Positions 12,301 through 26,200 of a DNA stretch of 64,000 bases are shown here, one piece after another. Under the pieces are notes generated by a model. The model made no database searches and was not told the origin of the DNA. It worked only from the letters and a program-made list of their open reading frames with translations. The translations under genes were made by a program, and so were the position numbers. Every line of letters begins with the position of its first letter. Positions within the stretch are counted from its first letter, which is position 1. Source of the stretch: Parus major (lineage: Eukaryota; Chordata; Aves; Passeriformes; Paridae); NCBI RefSeq assembly GCF_001522545.3, contig NC_031773.1, forward strand, positions 42,019,494 to 42,083,493, given 5' to 3'.

Positions 12301-14428
12301 ATTATTTGTACATCCCATTTTATAGCCTACACAATGCTTTTCCAGCTCATGCAGCTGTGTTTGACTGTCAGAGAGAGAAGCTCGACTTTACTCTAGCACT
12401 TTTTATACCTAAGGGAACGCAATGTCGGCCTCCATGGTGCAAATAAATGTCTGAAAAAGAAATTACCAAAGATTGCTTCCTCTTCCTTTGTTTCCTCTTA
12501 AGTGACACATTTAACAAAAATATTAGGCAATATATACACTTTCTCCCTGTTCTGGTTATCATCGCTTAGGATCCTGCAGAAGTTTTGGCAATTTAGGAAA
12601 GGAGAAAACATCTTACGTGCAAAAATCAGCCTGTAGTGAAATAAACTTTTTCCCATGTATGTGCTGGGTTTTACACTTACCTAGAAATATATTGGCACCT
12701 CCTTTGGGCTGAAAGAAATGAGCTTCTGGTCTTGGAGATCATTTCTTTAGATGACAAGAAATGAGCTTTATCTAAATGTTTATGAGCATTGAATTTTGTT
12801 GGAAAAACCATGGTAAAGAAACACACTGAGAATTCTTCTCTCAGATTGTTTTATTGAGCTTCATAGCATGAGTTTCATAAATACCATGTAGGAAAACAAA
12901 CCAGCAACTTTTTAGTTTTGTGCATAGTAAAAATCCTGCTATGGCCTTCAGAAAACCAGACAAACAGGTGAATGGAAGTCTAAAACATAGCATACATCAA
13001 AAATATGTCCTGTCACGATTTTAAATTTGGAATGGTCAATACCACCCAAACTCAAACCCCAGAGACAGTGTTCCCCAAATGCTCTAGAAATTTAAGTAAC
13101 AGTGTTACTAATTGATAAAACAAGGCACTGAGAAACAAGGTCAATTTACCATTTAAAACAGCAGACTAGAAAGTGGGTAAACCATTGGTAATGCTGTATC
13201 TTAAATTTCGCTAAACCAAGGATTTTGAAACTTATGTTTGAGACAAATTAATTGAGCCTGCTTTTTAGAAAATGTTGGTCAAGGAAAATAAGTAATTTTG
13301 AATGATTCATAATGGAATACTCATCTTAAGAGTTAAAGCTATCCTGTCTGTGTCTAAACTCTGTAATATTATAAAGAACTTCATAATTTAGTTTCCAAAT
13401 TAGCACTGAATCAACTTTGCAGTCTCTTAGTCACAAGTTGTCTTCAATTTCCAAAAGAAATTAAGGTAATAAAACTATTTGCAGGGGGATAAATAGCAGG
13501 AGAAGGTTTTAAATTAGAAGAGTCAGAAACATCTTAACAATTTTTATGCTACATTAAGCCAGAAAATTATTTCTATGCTTGTCATGCTTAACTTATAGGG
13601 AAAGCTTCAATGCATATCTAACATGTCCTTAGTTTTAAAAAAAGCTTTAAAAACAGAAATAAAATGTAGGAGCTTACAAGCAGTCATTATTAATCATTTT
13701 ACTAAAAAATAAATGTACAAAATATACAATTTAATTTCAAGGCTGATATTTTCCATATTGATCCCAGCACAGATGGAAGATATGACATATAATATTTTGA
13801 AATTGCAAAAAATTAATATATCTGGATTTTCTACCTGTGGGTATTTCTAGGGAGAGACAAGATTTGATCTTCATTTGTGTGTGAAGAAAATGAGGATTTA
13901 TATCTGAAACAGGCATGCCTCTATGTTATGAATAAATATTGTCAATTGAATAGATTCATTCTCATGAATGAGAATTTCTGGTTTAAGCATTGTGAGATAT
14001 ACCTACTGTAAACAGTTTATAACAAGAATTGTTTGACCTAGATAGGAGAGAAAAAGATGAGATGTCAGACCCTGATGTGTTTTAAACCTCAAGAGACTTT
14101 AGCACACCAGACACCACTTCAGCCAGAATACCAGATCTAACAGCTCTGCTCTAAATGAACATGCCCTGGTCTTTCTAATATCTCCCAGGTCAACCAAATG
14201 ACTTTGTCTAGAGTACCACACTGTTGGAAGAAAAGGAAGAGTGATATTTTACTAACTTAGTCATCTCTGCGATGTGTCAGTTCCATGTAGAAACTTCCCT
14301 GCATAATTTCCCTGACCAATTATTAGTCAGAGCTGAACAAAACATTTTGTAAACAGCTATGGTCCAAGTGAAAACCTTCTTCTGTTGTCAGCTGTCTGAA
14401 TGAAGTGAGGGTCATAATATTTACCATC
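9342..14428. other. Unique non-coding sequence, no gene recognised
   Basis: AT-rich and stop-dense, with no CR1 or LTR similarity recognised. Minor features are a run of 9 C at about 11913-11921, an ACC-rich stretch near 10250, and repeated AAGAAATG words at 12712-12768 (listed separately). The segment from 13.0 to 13.9 kb is particularly A/T-rich and has no open frames of note. Confidence 0.65.
12712..12768. repeat. Direct repeat with an inverted copy between
   Basis: The 13-mer AAGAAATGAGCTT occurs at 12713-12725 and 12756-12768. The inverse word CATTTCTTT lies between them (12740-12748) and is perfectly complementary to AAAGAAATG at 12712-12720, so two mutually exclusive short stems are possible. 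Probably incidental in A/T-rich DNA. Confidence 0.7.
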
Positions 14429-14453
14429 CTTGCTTGCTTGCTTGCCTGCTTGC
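14429..14453. repeat. CTTG microsatellite
   Basis: About six CTTG units, with one unit changed to CCTG. Confidence 0.9.
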
Positions 14454-14697
14454 AGAAAAAAAGAGAACTGAACTACATGTGAGCTGGATTATATTAGTGC
14501 AGCTGTGTGCAAGAGGGTCATGGCAAAAATCACCTCCAGCCTGTTGAAAGCACTGTCACTCTGCATTATGGATTAAATATATGTCTGGGGGTATCTTGCC
14601 ATAATTTCACTGATTTCAGCATAGCTATGATGGTCTATGCCATGAAAAATCAAACCTTTTGGACTGTCATAGCCAAAATAATGTACATGTACATAAA

Positions 14698-14762
14698 GGA
14701 AATAAAAATTTAAAAAACAAAACCAAAAAGAAACAAAACAAGAAGAAAAACAACAAAAAACC
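14698..14762. repeat. A-rich low-complexity tract
   Basis: About 65 bases consisting almost only of A with scattered C and G (AAAC, AAAG and AAAAAC words). It explains the lysine- and asparagine-rich open frame that crosses it. No retroposon body was recognised upstream. Confidence 0.9.
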
Positions 14763-17700
14763 ACATGAAACTTATTATGATCTAATTTGGAGTGAATTCA
14801 AAAATACTTTTCTCCACTTCGAGGTGCATATGGAGGATATTTTCCTGGTCTCCACATGTTTTCTGAGGAGAAGCTGCCTCATCTCACATTAACCTTGCAT
14901 GGGTGACAGTCTCAGTATGATTGATTATCCTGGGATCAACTTGAAACACAAGAGATAGAGGTATTAGTTCATGCAATGACAAAGATCCACGTTCATTTTT
15001 ATTATTATTTTTCAGCCCCTTAAAAGTTCTCATTTCCTTAATTAGGAACCTTTATCTTTCACTTATTTCAAAGTGACCTTTTTCCCTCTGTTACGTTAGT
15101 TATTCTTTGTCATCTACTATTACTCAGAAAGTATAAAAATAAAAATCACACTTCACAAATAATATAAAACAAAGCAAAATAACAGACTTCTCACTTAATC
15201 ATTGAATTATTTGCCTTCCTCAAACTGTCAACAACTTCTTGATGGAAGTATTCTGTGATTCATTTCTTCCTTGATGTCATCTCAGAATAATTTATCTGCT
15301 CTCACCTTAGGATACAAAGCTCTTTCATTTGATAAGGGGCTAGTTGGATGGTTTGGTATTGAATACCATCCCTCTGGTTTCACATTTAAAAGCAGGTGAT
15401 GTGATCAGCTCTGTAAAAGAAGAAACGTGAAGCTCAATGATTTAAAATATTCCACTTGGGGTCAACCAGGGCTTGTAGAGTGTCATGGTTGATTTCAGTG
15501 TGTGCCCCTGACTTGGACCTTGCATCCCTGAAGTTTCAGTAGTTATGCCAAGCATTCAAGCTCAAAAATCCCTCTTTTTTCGTACATATGTGTGTGAGCA
15601 ACCCAGCCATTTCAGTGGAGCTTTATTCACTTTTAATGCTTTGAAGATGTGAATTTTAAAATGCTTTATATGCTTCATTCTGAGAACCTTCCACTTGAAT
15701 TAACTAATTGGCACTGAGCTCTTTGGTGATGACTAGATCATCACATATTTTTACATACTTACAAATTTGTCTGTGGTTTGGTTAGTGTCAATAAGATTCA
15801 GGATAAATTATTTACCTATAAATATTTTTACATCTACTTATATGTATCTCCTGTAGATCAACCACTATCAACACATTGCAAATTTTTGCTTTGGAATAGA
15901 GAGATCTATGTCTGCCCCTAACAATTCTTATGAGTAGCAATCCAGAAATTTCCCTTAGATAAAACCAGACAACTATTTCCTTGAATTCTTTGTGAGAAAG
16001 ACTCATTGGAGATTTTTTAATGAAAGAAGGTATACACAAACCTTCTTAAAAACACATTTTTCTGGTATTTTCTACTGAACATTTCCTATTATGCAATCTA
16101 ATTTCCCTGAGCATGACAGTCTCTTGGTGATTTCTTCAGTAGAAATGAGGAGTACAGCAGTGTACAGCAGCACCACACCTAGCAAAGACTGCTCAAGTGC
16201 CACGATGCCTCTCCAGCTGCTGCTTTATTGAATCCTCTCTTTACAAGGCCTATTATCCATGCATCATACTACTCATTTCCTCTTCTTCACCAGCATCCTC
16301 CTTACCACAGGTGGCCACTCCTGGCCCTGAATTGAAATTTTCTTGTGCAATAGACCCTGTAACCTCTCCTTTAAACTGAACAACCTCCATTCACTTTGCA
16401 ACATACTAAGAAATACTGCTCTTCCTTTCAATTATTGTGCCTTCAGCATTATATCTGGTCATTATTTCTCTCCTTCTTTCTCTTTGTTACCTCTTTAAAA
16501 TCAGAAAATAGTGTCTCTGATCATTGCAGACATGTAATCAGGACAATCAAAGGCAGTTCCTACAGGCTACAAAGATAAATTTTAGAAAATCAGACCACCT
16601 AAATATAAAAGCCCAATATAAATTAGTCTAATATAAATTAAATGGTTTTAAACATGTTAAGATAGACAGTTCTAAGCATGTATCCTTAAATAGTGTAAAT
16701 ACAGATTTCAATAGGGCCTTCAGACTGTGTGTTTTTAACATAAATTCTAAACCTGGTGAGACAGAAAACATAATACATGCTTATAATGTCAAGCATGGCA
16801 GTAATCAATCCTTTTAGGCTGAAAACCAGAAAATGTAATACACATTCAAGAACAGCTTTTTTTACATTTTTATTTCACAAGAACCTATTGTGTTACAAAA
16901 CTAAAACTGTCCCACAGCTAGAGAAAGAATGTGATCTGGCAGTTCAACAACATGGAGATTTGGATAACAATTATGTTTCTTTACAGAGTTTTCTGGACCA
17001 GATCCCATTGCCTAAATAATCAGTGTGAATAAATAAGAACATTTTTGCCTTTTGCAGTTTGCTTTATTTACTTCATTCAATATCTGTTGTATTTTTAAAG
17101 GATATAGGTTACAGTCACTAATTTACTTACTCTATAAAGAACAGGCAGAACATATGTAACAACACATGTGTTGAATTTTCAGTTTAGTTTGAAATATGTA
17201 GAATCTGATTTGGGAACTGTCCATTCTAGGGATGGCTTCTAAACCATTTTTCATATGGGCCTTATCAAATAAAGTCCATAATTAAAAGATTGTGATTAAT
17301 ACAGACAGAAATGAGACAAAACCCTTAAATTTAGGACTTGCCTTTGCAAAGTTTAGAACACAGCCCTTGAGTGATTATTCCAGCTATGGTCCAAGGATAC
17401 AATGCTAAACTTGCAGCTTTGTAGGAATCAGACGGCAAGCCTTGCAGAGCACTACTCCACTTGTGTTGACCAGCCACAGGAATATTTGGATAGCTGAACA
17501 TCTCTCTGACAGGTTATTTTTTCCACCTTAACCATCACAAAAATAAAAAGAGGAGGTGGTATGATGGAGTTGCCACCTTATCCCAGAAGACTCTGATGGT
17601 TAGCAAACATTTTTGGCTCAGCACACTGCTTGTTGTTTAGCTCTGGGTTTGAGAGAAGCAGATTGATTGTATCCTCCTTCAGCAGTACCCTCACAAGGCC

Positions 17701-19890
17701 CAGAGTATCTCTGAGGCTGAGTGGACACAAATGTGAATAGGAACAAACCTGGCCCACCTGGCTGGAGACAGCAGTTCACAAATCACTTTTTGCCATACTA
17801 TGCATAAATTCCATGCTGTAAGAGTCTGAGCCAAGAAGAATCTATTTCTCTGTCCTTGTTCTTTCCTGTCATACTCCAGTTCAAGATTAGCTAATGCATT
17901 TTCCTCAGAAATGTAAAATAAAATAGCATCATCAAAACTAAGAGCAATAATTTCCAATCAGAACGGAACATGAATAGTCCAAGTGCAAACACAATAATAT
18001 ATTCACACACATTCCCTCAGTATCTGCTTTGTCAACAACACTTTTTATTTAATAAGGATATTTTGGCAGAATCTAGAATTCCCAGTTATGGCTAATTTTT
18101 CTGTTTTGTGTGCAGAAAAGATAATTATTTTATTCAGATGTTGTAAATCTCATACTTGCACATAAATCCATGTATGAAACATAGTACAAGAAGTGCTATA
18201 TATGAAGACAGTTTTTGCCAAACTACTGTTTTCCAAGATGTATATGAGAATAATGTGTTAGACTGACATTTGAGCATGCTGAAGATCATAAGACATGTTT
18301 TATGGCACATTAAAGTCTCATAATAACAATTTCAGAGAGTTAGCATGATGTATTATTCAGAGTTAAGTACTGCCTTGAATGATAAGGGCTAACTTGCCAT
18401 CAGGATATAATAAACTACAGCTTTGAAATATCAATTTTCGTTTATCAGTAAGGTCATTTACATAGCTAAACTGAGAACGTAATGATGTATTTTTTTCACT
18501 AGCTAGGAGTAAAAAAAAAAAATGGACTTCTTTTCCAACATCCAGAAAATGAAAAAAAAAACAAACTGAGAAAGCCAATACTAAGTCATTTAACATTTCA
18601 TACAAAATAAATTGTCTTGGATTTGGTTATAAAACTACAAGTACATGCATTCTGATTTCTGATATTGAATGTAAGTAAACTAATTTAAACTCTAGGGGAA
18701 ATACTGTATTCAGGCATAAACAAATAAACTAACTGGGGGTTTGACAAATTGCATCTATTCATCTGTTATTTTTGTAAGCAACACAGAAAAGCCATGCAAC
18801 CTTGCAGCATTCCTCTACATCCCAACTGCAAAGAGGAATTCATCAGCATGGGTTACTTAGTGCTGCAAATTGTCCTTAATCCACAAATGAAATACTGTAT
18901 TTTAAGGCCTTTAAGCTGATAAAAGGGTATGCTCATACAGTTAATGGGGTGGAAAAGCGGGCAGCTGATATAAGAGATGGTGAAAGGGGCACCAGATTAA
19001 AAAGCACAATTATCCTCAATCTCACTCTAACCTCCTCCTTCCTCATGTGCTTGAAGAGACTCTTAGCACAGCTGTTCTGCCCACCACTCTGGAGAGATGC
19101 AGGCTACCTTCAGCTGCTCTGATGGCCAAAATTTCCATTTTCAGTAGCCAAAAAACACATGGCCAGGTAAAGGCACAGACCACCAGGAATGTGCTTAGAC
19201 TACCACGTGCATGTGTAAACCACAGCTTTGTGCACCCCATTTCCCATGCTGCCAATGTCAGATAACATGGCAATTAACTTTTGGCATGTAGCAGGCATGC
19301 ACATGCTATTCCTCCTCTGCCTTCAGCACAGAAACATAAGAGAGGACATGGAAACCTCTGGACATGAGCCACAGCCCAGACATGGCACATGGACTTGCAC
19401 ACAGGTGCTAAAGCCATGGCCATGGGAATGCAGTAGGGCAAAGATATGTCTGGTACAAGGTGTACCAGACCTTCACCTCCCACACCATGCTGAGAGGGAT
19501 ATGGACCACTAGTCCAGGAACATTATTATAGTGCCCAGAAAAGATCAGAAGTTCCTCTCCACCAGTCTGGTGTGGTCATATGCTTATGTGGTCATAGGGG
19601 ACAGCCAGTGCAGAGGTGCTCCTGAAAATTCTGCTACAGAAGCTATGGAGAAACAAACAGCTCCTGGGGACAACAGCTCTCAGAGAGAGAATAATGAGGT
19701 TTCCCATCCACAGCAGCACTTGACCCATGTCAAATCAGTCATCCTGAGTCACTTGTGCCTGGATGTGAGCTAGCACAAACACTCCTTTACCCACTGTCTG
19801 CAGTGACATCTTTTGTATTAGCACTAAACTGTTATTTACACAATGAACTTTAGTCATAGCAGCAGGCAGACCAGATCTAAAGCAGTCACT
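14763..19890. other. Unique non-coding sequence, no gene recognised
   Basis: AT-rich and stop-dense throughout. The one stretch with exon-like features (16879-17019) is described in the findings and is too weak to annotate as a gene. A perfect short hairpin lies at 19448-19470. Confidence 0.6.
19448..19470. repeat. Perfect inverted repeat, 10-bp arms
   Basis: GTCTGGTACA (19448-19457) and TGTACCAGAC (19461-19470) are exact inverted copies around AGG. The pairing does not extend outward. The stem could be a cruciform, an RNA hairpin or a dimeric protein site, but the sequence does not say which. Confidence 0.9.
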
Positions 19891-19894
19891 TGGC

Positions 19895-20035
19895 ACCTAG
19901 CTGTAGAGTTAAAGGAGCACCTGGATGACACTCATATGATTTTGTTTTGGGTGGTCCTGCAAGGAACAAGGAGTTGGACTAGATGATCCTTATGGGTTTC
20001 TTCCAACTCAAGATTTCTGTGATTCTACGATTTAA
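19895..20035 (+). mobile_element. CR1 retrotransposon fragment, 3' end
   Basis: This is the 3'-terminal part of a chicken-repeat-1 class non-LTR retrotransposon. The diagnostic run is a GGTGGTCCTGC-AAGGA-type segment, then GTTGGACTAGATGATCC, then TTCCAACTC, ending in TTCTGTGATTCTA words. That is the classic avian CR1 3' end, with no poly-A tail. The 3' end is sharp near 20035. The 5' boundary is approximate because similarity fades into unique sequence, as expected from 5' truncation. It retains no coding capacity. CR1 copies are inserted by target-primed reverse transcription in sauropsid genomes. The subfamily is not assigned. Confidence 0.9.
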
Positions 20036-20525
20036 CTTGCTTCCAGGGCTTACTGCTTTTGACTTAAATGTAGAAGTTCACCCACTTAGTCAATCTCCCT
20101 GAAGTGTTTACCTGGAAGACTATGTGCTATTCTGTTTGTTCCACCATATGAGAAATTCAAGGTCTGTCACAGTCAGTGTTGATTTTGTGATGTAACTTTA
20201 CAGAGCTCTCAACTCCCAGGAAGCAGTCTATTGTACATGCACAAAGTCCAGTCATTTAAATAAATAGGCCACTCTGGAAGCAGTGGGAGCCCAGAATGCA
20301 GCAGCGCCTGTATCCTGATTTTTGATAGGATATTAGCTTAAAGTTCAACAACAAAAATCAGCATATTTTGCACCAAGGAGAATTCAATTCTAGAGTCAGG
20401 ATAATTTCTTGCCAACTACTGTCCTTTGTCCACAACATCCATTGTTACTACTGAAGTTTCTTCTGTGCTGTGCTTTCCTTGGAATGCCTCCTCTTTCACT
20501 CATGAATAAGACCAGTTCTCTGCTC
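20036..20525. other. Unique non-coding sequence, no gene recognised
   Basis: Short single-copy-looking interval between the CR1 tail and a pyrimidine microsatellite. Nothing was recognised. Confidence 0.6.
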
Positions 20526-20569
20526 TTTTCTTTTCCTTTCCTTTCCTTTCTTTTCCTTTCTTTTCATTT
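20526..20569. repeat. TTTCC/TTTTC pyrimidine microsatellite
   Basis: About nine imperfect 5-6 bp units of TTTCC and TTTTCC, all pyrimidine. A polypyrimidine tract followed by CATTTCAG resembles a splice acceptor by composition alone. No supporting exon was seen. Confidence 0.9.
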
Positions 20570-23258
20570 CAGCAACTGCAATATAAAAGAGAGGAAGGAT
20601 AGATTTAATATTTCAGATAAAAGATACTGCTAGGCTTTTTAAACATATTTTATCTCAAAATGTAATTGCATGTGCCAGTCACTTTTTACATGCTTCTGTG
20701 GAGGTGACAAATAGGCCTTCAATAATAGAACAAGTTTAAATTGGTATTTGAAAGGTACTTCCTTTCTGTACCTGTAAACCTCTAACCTCTTTTATTTTCC
20801 CCTTCCCTCATTCCACTTATATACACTGACATTGCTGGGGGATTTTTTTTATTTTTATTTTTTGTTACTGGACCTATTAACTATGTAGCAGGATGACACA
20901 GTGATGCACTTGTATGGAATAAAAGGATGGTGTCAGGTCAGATTGGACTTTGAGAAAAGAATCAAATAGCATCCTTTTGAAATGATTGATGCCTTCTTCA
21001 GCTTCAGCTTAATAACTTTGTGTATTCTTATCAACAGCTTTGGGTCTGCTGCAGTGAAATTTCCAGCTCTGCTCTTGTCATCCCTGCTGAAGTGGATTGT
21101 CAAGATTTTCGTTTGGCTTAGTCTAGTAGAGGGCACAGAGATTAAAACTCCTGTCAGCTCCTGAAAATTCCCTTCAGTGTTTCAAACCTACAAATGCAAT
21201 ATGCTGTGAGCACGCAGAGGTAGTAACATCATTACTCTGAATTTAGTTCTGGGTAAAAAATAAATATCCCTGCTTTTAAAATACAAAGGTATGACTCAAA
21301 GCACCATTTTGTTAAGTGAATGTCTCAATTTTCACTAGTGCTTAGAATTACTAGGCATGAAGTACACTGATGCAGAAAAGGAGGTAAAAAACCCAGATAC
21401 TGAGATGCAGAATTAGGAGACAAATTCTTGCCAGCACTGTCAGGTCAGAACTCCACCCCTGCTCCTGGACAGCCCTTGATATGGGTACCAGAAAAGTGAC
21501 ATCATGCTGTAGAATTTGACTTCATCTTATCTGTTTCCAGGCTCATTTGTCAACAAAAGACCAAAGTTCAAGCAAAATTATAGGGTGTCATTTCTTTGGT
21601 AAAACTAGTGAGCAAAACTAGATCCCTCCTGCAGATGAATGACTGGTTGGAACCAGCTAATCACCTCAAACCATTAACCCTAACTGTTATTAAGCTCTAG
21701 GAGTTAAACCAAGTCCTCAGTCACTGTGGCTACTGTTCACTCCTCCTACTTAGAGACCCACCCTCCAAATTCTTCCCTGAATCCCACTCCAAAAAAAAAC
21801 AGCTCAAAACTTCATGTGGGAATTTGTGTTTGCGTGTTCAGGGAGATAAAATCCAGCCACACACTTAACAAAGTGGTCCATTTTTCACCTGTTTCAGAGT
21901 AATTTTAATTTCACATCACATACATGTCAGCACAAGGTACTTGTGGGCATTTAGAACCTGACACATTAGTTAATCAGGGATCACTGGCCTTTCCACAGGG
22001 GAATTTAGTTTAAAACTCAGCAGGAAACAAGAGGAAAAGGACTGAGAGAAAGGAGCTGAGGAGCAGGCAAGCAGAAAATTAGGGGAAGAAGACCTGCAAG
22101 AGTTAAATCCAACCATCCAGCATTCTGAAGAGGAACCTATTATTAAAGTTCATTCTTGATGTATTCTGATAGACTTTTGTTTTAGTTTATTTTATAACCC
22201 TATTGTACAGTAGGCAACCTCTTGTTAGCCCTAATCATCTGTTTCCATGACGTTCACCTTTATTGATTTACTTTCCTTCTAATGCAGTCTCTGAGATTAA
22301 AGCCATTTTTCTCCAGGATAAGTTAGCTAATAGTAGATTTGTTTCAAGCAGCAGAAATAATTTGGATTAGTAAAAAAAAAAATAAAAATAGTTTTTTGCA
22401 CAGAAGGTGTGTTTCAAGTAAATAAAACTTCTTTACAAAGATAAGCAATAGAAGGGGGATTCTAGCACATAAACATAGTATCATTTTTAAAGTTTGAAAA
22501 AGCGATATAAATAGAAGGAGCATTCCTTATAGCATATTTATTAGTGCTATAAAATACTACAGATTTAAAGAATAAGGTACATGGGATTTTATTCTCCACA
22601 CTCAGATGTTTAATCAGGCTTTTAGTTACAATAGGTAAAGAATTATAGGTGAAGTAATTTTCCCCAACAGATGTAGTAATATAACACAGTATTTTGCAAG
22701 TATAGCTGTAGAAATTTTAAATCAAAACCAGAATTTTTTGCAAGAATATAATAAACCAAATCCTTTACAATTTATGCTTCTGATTTGACTTGGACAAGAT
22801 TAAAAAATTAAGACAAGAGCTTATTTTCTCATCTTTATTACTGCATTAAACTCCCTCCTCCTTGTTGATACTTCATTCTCTAAGGTCCACCCTCAACTTT
22901 CCATCACACATTTTGATAAGAAAAGCACCCAGCTGCCTCTTGCACACAGTTTATTAAACACTGCCAGCTGCCATTCCATAGTCACGTTTGCAGGGATCTG
23001 ATTCTGCAGCCCCTTTATCTCACTTAAAATCATAATGAATTATCAGAGGAAAACTGAACAAACCAAACCCACTACAGTAAATGGAAAATCATCTGCTGAC
23101 CTCACAGGGCTTTGAACCATTCCTTCCCTGACAGCAGACATTCATTTCCTGCTCTCAGCCTATTCCAGGGCAATACTAAATGTATCACCCAATTCAGCTC
23201 CAGCATTTCGCAGCAAAAAAACCCAACAAAACAGAGAGCACATGCAGTAATAATTAAT

Positions 23259-23293
23259 ATATTTATTTAAAATATTTATTTAAAATATTTATT
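23259..23293. repeat. 13-bp tandem repeat, 2.7 copies
   Basis: The unit ATATTTATTTAAA occurs exactly at 23259-23271 and 23272-23284, with a partial third copy to 23293. Pure A/T. Confidence 0.95.
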
Positions 23294-26200
23294 GTTCCAT
23301 ACATAAAATACAGAAGAGGGAGAAATATGTAGATTTATCTTAATTGAAAAAGAAACTTCAGATAAATCTTCACTAACAGTTTTTTTTTCTCAAACACTCT
23401 TTTGCCATTATTTTTCCATGACCATAGAAAAATTTCTGATTCAAAAATAAAAGAATCTCATGAATTAATTATACATTTATCTTATAAATATTTGAACTAC
23501 ATATTGCTTTCTGTTAAAATGGTACAGATTTACTGGAAGAGAAACCAAATGGCAGCTACAGAAACACACTTCCTGTTGATAACAAAACCTGAGCTCTGCA
23601 TGCTTACAAATTATCATCTGTTGTCTCGAACTTTCCCTATATAGCTTCAGCTGTGTTTTCCCCAACTATTGTTTTGTTTTCATCCATGGGAGTTTTCAAG
23701 AATGCCTCTGAAAATGAACAACTGAGGGAAAAAAATTATTGAATGTTACTATGGTAACAAACAAAAGAAAAATAAAAAAATCATTTAAGGAGACCAATGG
23801 CTCAGGGCACAGACCAACGCACTGGTGCTTTCTCCACAAGTAAAACAATCCAGGAGCCTATTTAAAAGTGTTCAACTCAGAGAATACATTAATAATGTAC
23901 TCTTTTATTTAGAATTGAGAATTTTTCTCTACTCAGAAGCTGTAATGTATTATGTGTGGCATTAATTAGCACATATATCTTTGTGTACTATATATCCTCT
24001 TTGGAGACTATTTTAGGACAACATCAAGGTCACATCATTGCATGATCAAAAATCAAAGTCAAAACTAAAAGAAATCAAGAGAAAAACAATTACAATTTCA
24101 TATGAGCTTTCTTCCTCCTCTCACACAAAAATAAAAGATTAATTAGTCAGCCAAATGCCATTTCTTGTACTTGGCAGCAGAAGAGGCCTTCTGGGTTAAT
24201 GAAACTGATCATCAGCTATTTCATGCAACCACATTTGTATAAACAAAGATGTGAAAACACTGGACTCCTTGAAATACCTATGAATTTTGCAATTATGAAT
24301 GATCCTGTCAAGATCTGTCCCAGAACTTAAATCCTGTGATGTCCTTAAAACATCTTCCCATTTGCATTCCAGTTTGCCAGGTCTTACCTACCTTTTTTTC
24401 CCAGAGCAAGTAGTGTCTTTATTTTAAAAGACTCCTCTCCCTCTTTGTTGTCTGAAGTACCATCATATAGTCACACAGAACCTTATTTTCCTTCCTCAGT
24501 CATTGTCCTATGAACAAAACAGTTGGGTTTGGTTTTCTATACTTCTAACATCTGCTCTCTTTCACTTATTATTCTGTAGACCACAATCCTGTAGTCCTCT
24601 TCTGTTGTTCCCATGTAATTCCATTCTCACTGAGCAGCAACAAAGTCCAGGTGTGGCTTACCTGAACGCTGTTTGATAGGATTAATGAGTCTTTGACATA
24701 ATTGGGAATAATTCCTCTGATACATTGTGGAAAATATCATATTATCTTTAGACTCTGTACCAATTCATGTGTGTTTGAAAACACCATGCTAAACTATGCT
24801 GGAAAAGAGTATGACAGCATTATATCTTTTCATAGAAATTAGAACTGAGACTTTAAATTTATCTGCTTTTCACCTCTTCCCTTTACAGGGCAGTATATTT
24901 TATCAAAATATCTCTACCAAGTCAAATGATGTTTGTGAAACCCAATGTTTATCAGTCATCAAAAGTCCTTTTTTATCCTACAATCAGAAACACAAAAGAG
25001 AAGGCATTTCTTTATTTAACATGATGGTCACAATATGGAACCCTTATAAAGATCAAAACAAATCAAATAAAAATGTTTGATTCTAATTTTCAGATGCTTT
25101 GTTCACTATGTATTCCATATGTGATACTCGTGTCCATATGTGAATGATGATGTAGTTATTCTCAAACCATCCTATCTGTTGGAAAATCCCTGAGAAATGA
25201 GGGGACAGAAGAAAAAGAAGAGAAAAAGAGGTTCTTTTGATGGTAGGAGCTCATTAGAAGAGATAGTGGCAGGCTTTTGAGTCGCTGAACTGCTTCCATC
25301 ATCCTACCTGCAAAGAAAGCAAGCAAATAAAGCCTTGGGAATAATGGTCTATAAACAGCTTGCTTTAAAAGTAATTGGCAACCTTGATTGCTATGATACT
25401 TCAGTCTCAGGGGAAAGAAACTGAAATACTTTCAGCATAGTGTTGGAAGCCCTTTTTCCTTATTGACTGCAGGAAAGAATCACAAGTATTTTATCCTTGT
25501 GTTGCACATAATTATAAAGCAGGTGCAACACAAACTACAACAGTGGGGCTTAGAAATGAGCAGTAGATTTGATAGTTTTCACCACAAAAGCAAATGCTTT
25601 AAATCAAGTGTCCATTTACATTCCTGCAATCATAGAGACTTTGATGGGGAGTCAGTCTGTGAATTTGCTCAGCACTTTGCCTGATACATTTCCATTTCAG
25701 AGCTGCAATTTTAGAGTTGCGCAAATGCTACAGAGTAAAGTATGGCCATTGACCACGCTTCAGTTTAAAAACACAGAGCAGTAGCACAATGTCACCTTGA
25801 GATAACACAGAGCTCTATGGGGTAATGGATCTGTATGACTGCAGTTTAGAGTTCATGGGGGTGTGAAGCTAATGGCATTAACAAAACTGGGCAAAGAATC
25901 AGCAAGTAAGTTGCAGGTTTTCCTTTCGGTCAGGGTCTGTTTTACCCCTACAGCTGCAGGCCAGGGCACAGACTTCCAGATGTGCCACTCCTGTGACAAG
26001 AGTTTCTGGTGATCAACAAAGAGAAAAAGATGAAGCCAAACTCATTGTCTCAGGTTTTCTCAACTAGAATTTGCATGTATTTAGCGAGGGAACCTAAATG
26101 AGCAATAGCAAAGCATTTCATGGCTATAGGAAATAAAAGCTCAAATATACAAACTACTGCACCTCTGTATCACCACTATGACATGATTAAACAGATATAA

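Noticed and set aside
13958..13975. 8-bp-arm palindrome ATTCTCAT / ATGAGAAT
   Set aside because: Within chance expectation for A/T-rich DNA.
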